A stretch of 40,041 nucleotides of DNA from Flavobacteriales bacterium (lineage in GTDB: Bacteria > Bacteroidota > Bacteroidia > Flavobacteriales_F > PHOS-HE28): NCBI GenBank assembly GCA_016702645.1, contig JADJDP010000047.1, forward strand, positions 1 to 40,041, read 5' to 3'. Positions within the stretch are counted from its first letter, which is position 1. Every line of letters begins with the position of its first letter. This document shows positions 1-7,559 of the stretch, piece after piece. The notes below the pieces were generated by a model that saw only the letters and a program-made list of their open reading frames with translations, was not told where the DNA came from and ran no database searches. Position numbers and translations under genes: made by a program.

Positions 1-1448
1 ATTCAAGTACGCGCTCAACCCATGCAAGCCGCCTTCGCGGCCGTAGCCGCTTTCCTTGTAGCCGCCGAAGGGTGAGGTGGGATCGAACTTGTTGTAGGTG
101 TTGGCCCAGATGACGCCGCGCGCAATTTGCTGGTGAGGTTGAAGATCTTGCTGCCTTTGTCCGTCCACACGCCGGCGCTGAGGCCGTAGGGGTGTGTTGT
201 TGGCTTTCTGGATCACCTCGTCCACGGTGCGGAAGGTCTGCACGGCGAGCACGGGGCCGAAAGATCTCCTCCTGCGCGATGCGCGCGCTCTGCGCCACGT
301 TGAGGAAGAGCGTGGGGCGGCACCAGAAGCCTTTGCTGGGCAGTCGCATGCGGGCTGGTACATCTCCGCTCCGTCGGCCACGCCCACCTTGAGGTATTTG
401 TTGATGGTGCCGAGCTGTTCCTTGCTGTTGATGGCGCCGATGTCGGTGTTCTTGTCGAGCGGATCGCCCACGACGAGCGAGCGCATGCGGTGCTTGAGCT
501 TGCGGATCACTTCGTCGTGTACGCCTTCCTCCACGAAGAGGCGGCTGCCGGCGCAGCACACGTGGCCCTGGTTGAAGTAGATGCCGTTGATGATGCCTTC
601 GACGGCCTGGTCGATGGTGGCATCGGCGAAGATGATGTTGGCCGCCTTGCCGCCGAGCTCGAGCGTGGCCTTTTTGCCGGTGCCCGCGATGCTCTTCTGG
701 ATGAGCTTGCCCACGCCGGTGCTGCCGGTGAAGGCGATCTTGTCGATGCCCGGATGGTTGACGAGCGCGGCGCCCGTGGCACCCGCACCGGTGATGATGT
801 TGACGACGCCATCGGGCAGTTCGGCTTCCTGGATGAGCTCGGCGAGCAGCAACGAGGTGAGCGGTGTGGTCTCGGCGGGCTTCAGCACCACGGTGTTGCC
901 GCAGGCCAGCGCGGGCGCGATCTTCCACGCGGCCATGAGCAGCGGGAAGTTCCACGGGATGATCTGCCCGGCGACGCCGAGCGCGCTGGGTGTTTTTCCG
1001 GGGAAGGCGTAGCCGAGCTTGTCGGCCCAACCGGCGTAGTAGAAGAAGTGCGCGGCGGCGAGCGGCACGTCCACGTCGCGACTTTCACGGATGGCCTTGC
1101 CGCCGTCCATGCTTTCGACCACGGCGAACTGGCGGGCTTTCTCCTGCAGCAAGCGCGCGATGCGGTAGATGTACTTGGCGCGTTCGGCGGCGGGCATCTT
1201 GCTCCACACGTTGTCGTAGGCCTTGCGCGCGGCTTTCACGGCGGCGTCCACATCGGCTGCGTTGGCTTCGGCGATGCGCGCGATCTTCTGCTCGTTGGCG
1301 GGGTTGATGGTGTCGAAGTAGTTGCCCGACTTCGGTGCCGTCCACTTGCCTCCGATGAAGAGGTCATACTCGGAGCTTTCAGGGTGAAGTGGTCCTTGGA
1401 CTCGGGGGCTGGGGCCAAAGGCCAAGAGATCGCTTTCGTCTTTGCCAT
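1..1448 (-). CDS. aldehyde dehydrogenase family protein (C-terminus cut by window, frameshifted)
   Basis: NAD(P)+-dependent oxidation of an aldehyde to the carboxylic acid, probably cytosolic; the substrate cannot be told. Read on the minus strand, one frame from about 1370 to 345 gives an ordinary ALDH: the PWNFPLL segment, the FTGSTGVGK nucleotide-binding stretch, ELGGK with the general-base Glu, and GHVCCAGSR with the catalytic Cys. The C-terminal part (EEIFGP, then NTYNKFDPTSPFGGYKESGYGRE near positions 30-110) is present but scattered over other frames. Single-base indels are needed near 1373, 345, 262, 192 and 120. The ATG at 1446-1448 is preceded by a TAACTTCG promoter element 4 nt upstream. 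The last residues lie beyond the window. Clustering of indels at the contig edge suggests low sequence quality; a decaying pseudogene is the alternative. The family call is very secure. Confidence 0.88.
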
Positions 1449-1452
1449 GCGC

Positions 1453-1460
1453 CGAAGTTA
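1453..1460 (-). promoter_or_regulatory. -7 promoter element of the aldehyde dehydrogenase gene
   Basis: TAACTTCG on the minus strand, 4 nt before the ATG at 1448. It resembles the Bacteroidota -7 consensus TAnnTTTG with one T replaced by C. The same octamer occurs 7 nt before the multiheme cytochrome gene at 30555. The position implies a leaderless or almost leaderless transcript (inference). Confidence 0.45.
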
Positions 1461-1486
1461 GCGGAGGGCATGCAAGCGACTACTGT

Positions 1487-2736
1487 TCACCGCCTCACCA
1501 CACGCACCGGGGCCAGCGCAGGAACCTCGCAGCGCAAGAAGTAGCATCCGGGGGCAAGCGCAGCGAGGTCCAGTTGCGAGCTGCCCGGTATCAAGCGTCC
1601 GCTCATCACGCTGCGACCTGCGGCATCGAGGAGGGTGTAGTTCGTTGTGCCTTCAGCATACGGCAACGTGATGTTGATCACATCTTCAGCAGGAATAGGG
1701 AACACCACAGGCATGGATCTGGTCAGCACATCATCCACATCGGTGGAGAGGCTGTATCGATAGATACCCAAACCCGGGGAGCCGATGTTGTAGCCGATGA
1801 AGACATAACCATCATGCTCCAGGACGCCGCTTCCGTTGATGTCCGCGGCGTTCAAGTTGCCGGTGATGTTCGTCCAGGATGCGCCCTCGTTCGTGGAACG
1901 GTAGAGGCTGTCGCGCAGGCCACCCGCGAAATGGCGCGTCTCCATGTACAGGCTGTTACCGAAGCGCTTCACCTCCACCATGCCGAGACCGAAGAAAGCA
2001 GGCTGGGTCCAAGCGGTCCAAGTCTGGCCATAGTCAGAGCTCATGTATTCTGCACCTCCCTGAGCGGAATAGAACAGGCTACCACCCATCCGCCAGACGT
2101 TCTCCCCGTTAAGGTCACCGCCCGCGATGCCAGTGGCCTGCGTCCAGGACGCGGCGTTGATGGTGCGGAACACACCACCGCCAATGGTGGCCGCCACGAA
2201 GTATGGACCCGACGAGGCCATGCCGATCACGTTCAAGTTGGAGAGGCCATTGTTCACCGCCGTCCAAGAGTTGCCGTCAACGGTGCGGTAGATGCCCGCA
2301 GTGCTCGTATAAGCGTACAGCCCACCGCCGTATTCGAAGAAACCCCGCACCACGGTGGCCGTTGGCGCACCGGACGCGCTGGTCCAAGTATCGCCTTCGT
2401 TGTCCGTATAGTGGATGCATGCCGTGATGGAGCTCGACCCCGCGAAATACCGCCCGTCGAAGTGGTAGCCGACATCCGATGGATTGCCAGCGATCGGGTT
2501 GCTCACCGGCGTCCATGTTCCACCTGATCGGCGCTCCGGTAGAGGACATTGTACGCCCTCGCGAAGACATGGGTCGGTGTGGTTCCGTGCGTGGCGGCCC
2601 CGTAATCGAGGGTGGAGAGGCCGTTGTTCACCTGGTTCCACTGGGCCTTGGCCGGGACCACGGTGAGGAAAGCGAACACACACGCTGGAAAGGAACGTAA
2701 TGGAAGAACGGAGTGCAGGTGCTTCATGAGGGACAT
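1487..2736 (-). CDS. secreted beta-propeller (BNR/sialidase-like repeat) protein with T9SS sorting domain, one frameshift
   Basis: Secreted or surface protein of unknown function. Translation from the ATG at 2736 gives a signal peptide (MSLMKHLHSVLPLRSF..., ending AKA-QW). Repeated units then follow, of the type GGTWTPV, TWTSASG, SWTAVNNG, SWTQATG, TWTAWTQ and SWTNITG, the Trp-containing turns of BNR/Ycf48-like propellers. The end (residues from about TLPYAEGTTNYTLLDAAGR to VRVVRR) is a type A T9SS sorting domain, so export across the outer membrane is expected. The N-terminal part and the repeats are in different frames; restoring one G near 2524 (ADQ-GGTWTPV) joins them into about 416 residues. 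An upstream in-frame ATG at 2767 exists in the repeat frame but would give no signal peptide. A TAAGTTGG promoter-like octamer lies 13 nt before 2736. Confidence 0.8.
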
Positions 2737-2867
2737 GGTTGATCGGTCGCCAACTTATGGGTGACAACTATTCCCCCATCGAGGACAGGCTCGACATGTG
2801 AACAAGGAAACGTGGAGGCCGCTCCGACGGAGGTGGCGCGGTTTGAAACCGGGCGCTCCTGTACGCC

Positions 2868-3593
2868 TTAGGGCAACACCACTACGCGCTGATGGCGCGC
2901 GTTCATGTACACGCCCTGGGAAGCGTCAGCATCCACCCGGCGACCGAGCAGATCGGTAACGGGCCGCAGGTCGATCCTGCTATTGGGAGCGATCGCCTCG
3001 ATTCCGGTGATCATGCACGGGCTGGCTACGATGCGCACATTGTCGAGCCACCAACCGTCTCCACCGCCATAGGCTTGGAGGATCAGCTGGGCGGTCCCGT
3101 TCGTGGCACTTCCTTCGGCCATGATGCATCCGGCGTTCGTGATCACCGTGCGCTGCTGGCCGGTCACCACGCTCTCGTCCCTGACCACGAGCGTAGGCAA
3201 GTTCGTGTTCACCCCATAGCGCACCTGCAGGCGCTCGCTACCTCCTTCCATTCCCTGGTGGTCGATGATGATGCTATCCACCTGGATCGGCAGCATCGAG
3301 ATCAGGCTGATGACGACCATCGCGGTGCCGGGTTGAACACCCCAGCCGGAGGTCTCCACGATGTTGTCGCCGTCACCCTTGGCGTGCGGACAGGCATGCA
3401 CATCGATCCACGATGCACCCAAACCGATCACAAAGGCATCACTAACGATGGGCGTGTTGCAGGCAGAGCAGCCGTCGGCGCAACCGATCCACTGGGAGCA
3501 AAGGTTCGGGCCGAGGCCCGGCCATCCATAAAAGATGGTTTGCGCGGAGAGGTTGAAGGAGACGAGGACGAGGATCGAGGTGAGCAGGCGCAT
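2868..3593 (-). CDS. secreted hypothetical protein with a short T9SS-like C-terminus
   Basis: Unknown function. I chose the ATG at 3593 because it gives a clean signal peptide (MRLLTSILVLVSFNLSAQ); the frame is open further upstream to 3731 but that part overlaps the next gene and looks non-coding. The mature protein has about 220 residues and is Cys-rich near its N-terminus (NLCSQWIGCADGCSACNTP). It has a beta-sandwich look with a carbohydrate-binding-module-like stretch (GGGDGWWLDNVRIV), seen in adhesin or protease accessory domains. The last 30 residues (VTDLLGRRVDADASQGVYM...RVVVLP) resemble a shortened T9SS type A sorting domain with its LGR and GVY motifs. It lies between two other T9SS cargo genes on the same strand. 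Function is open; secretion is well supported. Confidence 0.7.
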   Translation of the reverse strand: MRLLTSILVLVSFNLSAQTIFYGWPGLGPNLCSQWIGCADGCSACNTPIVSDAFVIGLGASWIDVHACPHAKGDGDNIVETSGWGVQPGTAMVVISLISMLPIQVDSIIIDHQGMEGGSERLQVRYGVNTNLPTLVVRDESVVTGQQRTVITNAGCIMAEGSATNGTAQLILQAYGGGDGWWLDNVRIVASPCMITGIEAIAPNSRIDLRPVTDLLGRRVDADASQGVYMNARHQRVVVLP

Positions 3594-3670
3594 TCTACGG
3601 GATGGGGTCTGTGCAGAACCGAATGGTTCCGCTTTTTCGGGGCGCGAAGGTCGGTTTTCTGATCTACCGT

Positions 3671-5656
3671 TCAACACTCGAGCTTGAAGGCGCACATCAT
3701 CCGAACCATGCTCCCGGGATCCCATGCACACCCACTATGGCCGAAGCGCTCGCTGCAGCTCCTGAGGGCTGCGCCAACACTGATAGCACACGAAGATCCG
3801 GTCACCGAACATTGGGATCCCGACCATGGATCCGAGCAGCCGGGTGTTGTCCAACTAACGATCGGATCGGTCACCACCATCCTTGTCGTTGCGTTCACAG
3901 TACCGTTCACGAGCAAGCGGCAGAGGTACACCCCGGCCCCATGGCGATGCTCGTAGGCGATGGTCGCTTCATCTGCCCCAGCTTGCACTGGAATGCGCTC
4001 GACCTCGCGACCATGCACATCGCATACGCTCAAGGTGGCCTCACCCACAGGAATTCCAGTGGGCATGCGAACACGAACCATCGTCGTATGGCCGAACGGA
4101 TTGGGGGAAACATCCATCCCGAACCCTCCAACGGCGGGCTGCTCGTTCACTCCGATGGGCACACAAGCAAGTCCGTACGGGAGTTCGTCGATCGTTGCGG
4201 GGGCCGTTGCCACATCATTGGCACGTACCTGTTCAACAGCGAAGATGCTCGTGATCCCTTCCGTGTCCACGCCCGCCACGCTCACATAGTAGATGCTCGC
4301 AGGGTTCAAACCGGGGACCGGAAAAGAGGTCTGGTCCGTGCGGTAGAGGGCATCGAACGCAGGTGGTGAGTTGATGCCCCGCACCCCGATCCGGTACTCG
4401 CTCCAAGCCGGACCTCCATTGATCTGCACCCGAAGGCCCGTAGGTTCATCGAGCAGCGAGAAGCTCGGCATCTCGGGACCCAGCGCGAGGAGCGTAGCGG
4501 ACATCCCGTTGATCACCGCGTTACGCTGCAGGTAGTTGAAGTCCACGAAAAAGCTGTCCACCAGAAGGTCGCCGTCGGTATCGATACCAAGTATGTCGTC
4601 GCTGGTGTGCTGGCGATCATCATAACCGGCTCCATCCGGATCACCGTTCCCGTGTTCGTTCGCAGCCGTGAAGCGCACGCTTTGGAAGCCCGCCTCGCGG
4701 AAAGGGATGTGATCGCTGCCCCGGCCCACACGATCCTCCACACCCATGATGCTCACCAACATGGGGACGGGCACGTTCGCACGGAGCTTTTCCTCGTAGC
4801 TCAGTGCGGTCATGCGCGCGAGTCCACGGGTGTTCCCGTGCGAGAAGATCCGCAACTGCAGGCTATCCACCTCGTTCACCACGCCGCAGCCCGGGGGTGA
4901 AGCGGTTTCCCCGCAGAGGATCCCACCAACGATGTCGTTGTTGAGCACACCCTTGATCGCGATGCCCTGTGTGGTACAGAACTGCGCCATGGCACGCGAG
5001 CCGAGCAGACCGTGCTCCTCTCCTGTGACGAGCATGAACACCATCGTGTGGTTGAAGGTGTACTTGCTCAACACCCGCGCGAGCTCGATCACCAAGGCAC
5101 TACCGCTTCCATTGTCCTCGGCACCGTTGGCGGCACAGGTCGGATCGCAATTATCAGCGCAGCGACTGTCCAGATGGGCCTCGATGATGATCACCTTATG
5201 CCCTGCCGTTCGCGAACCCGGCAGTACGGCCAATACATCCCGCCAACCGCTGCCACTGCCGCAGCCACCGGTTTCATTGGCGTAGTCGAACTGCAAGTAG
5301 GCCGGCAAGATGCGATCCTCGTTGGCGATCCCGAACTGCTCGAACTTGCTGTACGCCCAACGACGAGCCGCGCCGATCCCTGTCGTGCTGCTCACAGTGT
5401 CCGAATAAGTATGGCGCGTGCCGAAGCTCACGATGCGCTCCAGGTATGCTCTGAGCGAATCCGCGTTCACCTCCGTGCGCAACGCGCAAAGGATCTCTTC
5501 GTGGTCGTCGATCACCGTGCTCGCCGCGTATTCGGCTGGGTCATGGAGTCCCTTCATCACTTGCAGAGCCTCTGGACTGGTGCAGGTGATGTTGGTGAAC
5601 TGGGCATGAGCACCAAAGAAGAGAGCGGTGAGAAGGAGGAGAACGAATACGCGCAT
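3671..5656 (-). CDS. secreted M28 family zinc metallopeptidase with T9SS sorting domain
   Basis: Probable secreted aminopeptidase, a di-zinc enzyme removing N-terminal residues from peptides. Start at 5656 gives the signal peptide MRVFVLLLLTALFFGAHAQ. The M28 ligands are visible: His161 in EAHLD, the bridging Asp181 in AEDNGSG, Glu213-Glu214 in TGEEHG (catalytic base and ligand), Asp241 in NNDIVGG and His316 in GSDHIPF. A fibronectin-type-III-like segment follows (SEYRIGVRGINS...YYVSVAGVDTEG), then a T9SS type A domain beginning VSPNPFGHTT and ending RMVVTD. An odd Cys-rich tail of about 70 residues continues after the sorting domain to the stop at 3671; such domains normally end the protein, so a frameshift or lost stop near 3880 is likely. 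Upstream at 5677-5684 lies TACCTTCC, a promoter-like octamer 20 nt before the ATG. Confidence 0.9.
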   Translation of the reverse strand: MRVFVLLLLTALFFGAHAQFTNITCTSPEALQVMKGLHDPAEYAASTVIDDHEEILCALRTEVNADSLRAYLERIVSFGTRHTYSDTVSSTTGIGAARRWAYSKFEQFGIANEDRILPAYLQFDYANETGGCGSGSGWRDVLAVLPGSRTAGHKVIIIEAHLDSRCADNCDPTCAANGAEDNGSGSALVIELARVLSKYTFNHTMVFMLVTGEEHGLLGSRAMAQFCTTQGIAIKGVLNNDIVGGILCGETASPPGCGVVNEVDSLQLRIFSHGNTRGLARMTALSYEEKLRANVPVPMLVSIMGVEDRVGRGSDHIPFREAGFQSVRFTAANEHGNGDPDGAGYDDRQHTSDDILGIDTDGDLLVDSFFVDFNYLQRNAVINGMSATLLALGPEMPSFSLLDEPTGLRVQINGGPAWSEYRIGVRGINSPPAFDALYRTDQTSFPVPGLNPASIYYVSVAGVDTEGITSIFAVEQVRANDVATAPATIDELPYGLACVPIGVNEQPAVGGFGMDVSPNPFGHTTMVRVRMPTGIPVGEATLSVCDVHGREVERIPVQAGADEATIAYEHRHGAGVYLCRLLVNGTVNATTRMVVTDPIVSWTTPGCSDPWSGSQCSVTGSSCAISVGAALRSCSERFGHSGCAWDPGSMVRMMCAFKLEC

Positions 5657-5734
5657 GCGGATCGGGAATTGGAACGGGAAGGTAGCCACGGCACAATGGT
5701 GGCTCGAGAAGACAGGACCGAAAGGCAAGTGCGA

Positions 5735-6760
5735 CTATTCGAAGAGCCCTCCCGGCTTCACGCTCGGCACGCGACCCAAATGCTTGTAAGCGCGCTCGGT
5801 AGCCTGTCGTCCACGCGGGGTCCGTTGCAAGTACCCTTCCATGATCAGGAACGGCTCATACACCTCTTCGATGGTACCCGCCTCCTCTCCCACTGCGGTC
5901 GCCACCGTGGTAAGACCCACAGGCCCACCGTTGAACTTGTCTATGATGGCACCGAGGATGCGATTGTCCATCTCATCGAGGCCGTGCGCATCCACGTTCA
6001 GGGCCTTCAACGCATGCTGCGCGATCGCGAGGTCGATGGTACCATCGCCCTGGATCTGCGCAAAGTCACGCACCCTGCGCAGCAGCGCGTTGGCAATGCG
6101 CGGCGTCCCGCGGCTGCGGCGCGCGATCTCGATCGCAGCATCCTCTACGATGGGCACCTGGAGCAAGCCCGCACTGCGATGTATGATGCCTTTGAGCGTG
6201 ACCGCATCGTAATAATCAAGCCGACTGTTGATGCCGAAGCGGGCACGCAACGGAGCCGTGAGCAGCCCGCTGCGCGTGGTGGCACCAACGAGCGTGAACG
6301 GATTGAGCGCGATCTGCACCGTGCGGGCGTTCGGACCTGCGTCGATCACCAGATCGATGCGGTAGTCCTCCATGGCGCTGTAGAGGTACTCCTCGATCAC
6401 GGGAGTGAGCCGATGGATCTCATCGATGAAGAGCACATCGTGCGCCTCCAGGTTCGTGAGCAATCCAGCGAGGTCCGCAGGCTTGTCCAGCACCGGACCA
6501 CTGGTGATGCGGATCCCCACGCCCATCTCTTGTGCGATGATGTTGGCGAGGGTGGTCTTTCCCAGTCCGGGCGGACCGTGCAACAAGACATGGTCCAACG
6601 CCTCACTTCGGCCCTTCGCTGCCTGAACAAAGACCTTCAGGTTGTCCGTAACGGCACGCTGTCCCGCGAACTCCTCGAAGCGCCGCGGACGCAACACCTG
6701 CTCCAACTCCTTGTCGGAAGCAGATCGCTGCTCATTGCGGACGTCGAAACCGTCGGACAT
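5735..6760 (-). CDS. ruvB: Holliday junction branch migration DNA helicase RuvB
   Basis: Hexameric AAA+ motor that, with RuvA, drives branch migration of Holliday junctions during recombinational repair; cytosolic. The 341-residue product has the usual length and order: an N-terminal RPRRFEEFAGQ stretch, Walker A GPPGLGKTT (Lys68-Thr69), Walker B FIDEIHRL (Asp113-Glu114), sensor 1 with GATTRSGLL, the arginine-finger region PLRARFG, and a winged-helix C-terminus (GGPVGLTTVA, LIMEGYLQRTPRGR). It lies alone in front of ruvA-less neighbours, downstream of the cox/act operon on the same strand. A TACCTTCG element 5 nt before the ATG suggests its own promoter. No anomaly seen. Confidence 0.98.
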   Translation of the reverse strand: MSDGFDVRNEQRSASDKELEQVLRPRRFEEFAGQRAVTDNLKVFVQAAKGRSEALDHVLLHGPPGLGKTTLANIIAQEMGVGIRITSGPVLDKPADLAGLLTNLEAHDVLFIDEIHRLTPVIEEYLYSAMEDYRIDLVIDAGPNARTVQIALNPFTLVGATTRSGLLTAPLRARFGINSRLDYYDAVTLKGIIHRSAGLLQVPIVEDAAIEIARRSRGTPRIANALLRRVRDFAQIQGDGTIDLAIAQHALKALNVDAHGLDEMDNRILGAIIDKFNGGPVGLTTVATAVGEEAGTIEEVYEPFLIMEGYLQRTPRGRQATERAYKHLGRVPSVKPGGLFE

Positions 6761-6765
6761 GCGTG

Positions 6766-6773
6766 CGAAGGTA
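6766..6773 (-). promoter_or_regulatory. -7 promoter element of ruvB
   Basis: TACCTTCG on the minus strand, separated from the ruvB ATG (6760) by 5 nt. It is a variant of TAnnTTTG. No clear -33 TTG was found at the expected distance, so the call rests on the motif and its repeated placement in this window. Confidence 0.4.
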
Positions 6774-6803
6774 GGCGGGTCGCTCTACAGGGTGGACCGC
6801 GTG

Positions 6804-7424
6804 CTACTCGTGCTGCGAATCACGCCACATATCCTCGAAAAAGACCTTGAACCCAAGGATGTAGATAGGTGCCGTGAGCGTCTCGCCCAGATCGTCACCC
6901 GTGTGCAATGCGAGACGGAAACCCCAACCACCGCCCACAGCGAAATACTTCAAGAAGCGGTACTGCACCGTCATGGCGGGTTCATAGAAGATCAGCGTGC
7001 TGCGCGCATGGCGTTCGTTACGGCCATCAGCACCCTTGTACACAACGGACCCGGAGCCGATGCCGAGTTGCACAGGAAGCCGCACCTCCCAATGTCCCCG
7101 CTGGTAGAAGGCATAGTCCACGTACGGGGTGATGTAGCCCACACGCAGTCTTGCGCTCGTGGGTACACCCTCCACGGTGATCTCCTGTTCCACAGGAGTG
7201 AAGAGGAAACTGTAGCCCACACCGTATTGGAAACGGCGGGCGTGTTGCAGGCCGACCTTGGCCCCGAGAAAGCGCACGTTGCTGTTGCTCACGAACGAAC
7301 CGCGCATATCCAGCTTGACCACCATGCGCGGAGGCTCCTGAACGAACAGGCGGATGCTGTCCACGAGCTGTGCGCGAGCGGACCCCGACATCGAGAGCAG
7401 CAGTATGAGGTATGCAATGCGCAT
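6804..7424 (-). CDS. predicted outer-membrane beta-barrel protein, function unknown
   Basis: The ATG at 7424 gives MRIAYLILLLSMSGSARAQ, a typical signal peptide; the frame runs upstream to 7502 but lacks a sensible N-terminus there. The 206-residue product alternates hydrophobic and polar residues in short strands (FLGAKVGLQ, YGVGYSFLF, LRVGYITPYVDYAFY, WEVRLPVQLGIGSG, MTVQYRFLKYFAVGGGWGFRLAL), as in small outer-membrane barrels. I do not recognise a named family. The gene stands between coxA and ruvB on the same strand, 135 nt after coxA, with a repeat element between. A TGCATTTG promoter-like octamer lies 5 nt upstream of the ATG, and a perfect 9-bp inverted repeat sits directly upstream of that, so it is likely transcribed separately and possibly regulated. 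Confidence 0.7.
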   Translation of the reverse strand: MRIAYLILLLSMSGSARAQLVDSIRLFVQEPPRMVVKLDMRGSFVSNSNVRFLGAKVGLQHARRFQYGVGYSFLFTPVEQEITVEGVPTSARLRVGYITPYVDYAFYQRGHWEVRLPVQLGIGSGSVVYKGADGRNERHARSTLIFYEPAMTVQYRFLKYFAVGGGWGFRLALHTGDDLGETLTAPIYILGFKVFFEDMWRDSQHE

Positions 7425-7429
7425 GGCAC

Positions 7430-7437
7430 CAAATGCA
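7430..7437 (-). promoter_or_regulatory. -7 promoter element of the beta-barrel gene
   Basis: TGCATTTG on the minus strand (TAnnTTTG with one mismatch), 5 nt before the ATG at 7424 and just downstream of the 7439-7466 inverted repeat. Confidence 0.35.
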
Positions 7438-7438
7438 G

Positions 7439-7466
7439 AATGTCCGCGACCAAAGGTGCGGACATT
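7439..7466. promoter_or_regulatory. inverted repeat, candidate operator
   Basis: AATGTCCGC (7439-7447) and GCGGACATT (7458-7466) form perfect 9-bp arms around a 10-nt centre. On the minus strand the repeat lies immediately upstream of the TGCATTTG element of the beta-barrel gene, where a regulator would compete with or contact RNA polymerase. No T-tract follows, which argues against a terminator. The binding protein is unknown. Confidence 0.45.
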
Positions 7467-7510
7467 CCCAACTCGTGTGTCGGCTTGCCGTGGGCTGGTC
7501 ATCCCAAGCC

Positions 7511-7549
7511 GTGGTTCGTCCTTCGACTTCGCTCAGGATGGCTCACCAC
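7511..7549. repeat. intergenic palindromic repeat (REP-like), single copy here
   Basis: GTGGT (7511-7515) pairs with ACCAC (7545-7549) around a core TCCTTCGACTTCGCTCAGGA. This core is a frequent intergenic sequence in environmental bacterial genomes as I remember it. It fills the space between the coxA stop and the beta-barrel promoter. Only one copy occurs in this window, so repeat status is from memory. Confidence 0.4.
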
Positions 7550-7559
7550 GACAGGTGGA

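Noticed and set aside
490..1461. Long plus-strand open frame opposite the aldehyde dehydrogenase
   Set aside because: It is the antisense of a clear ALDH with intact motifs; composition is Gly/Val/Asp-rich shadow sequence.
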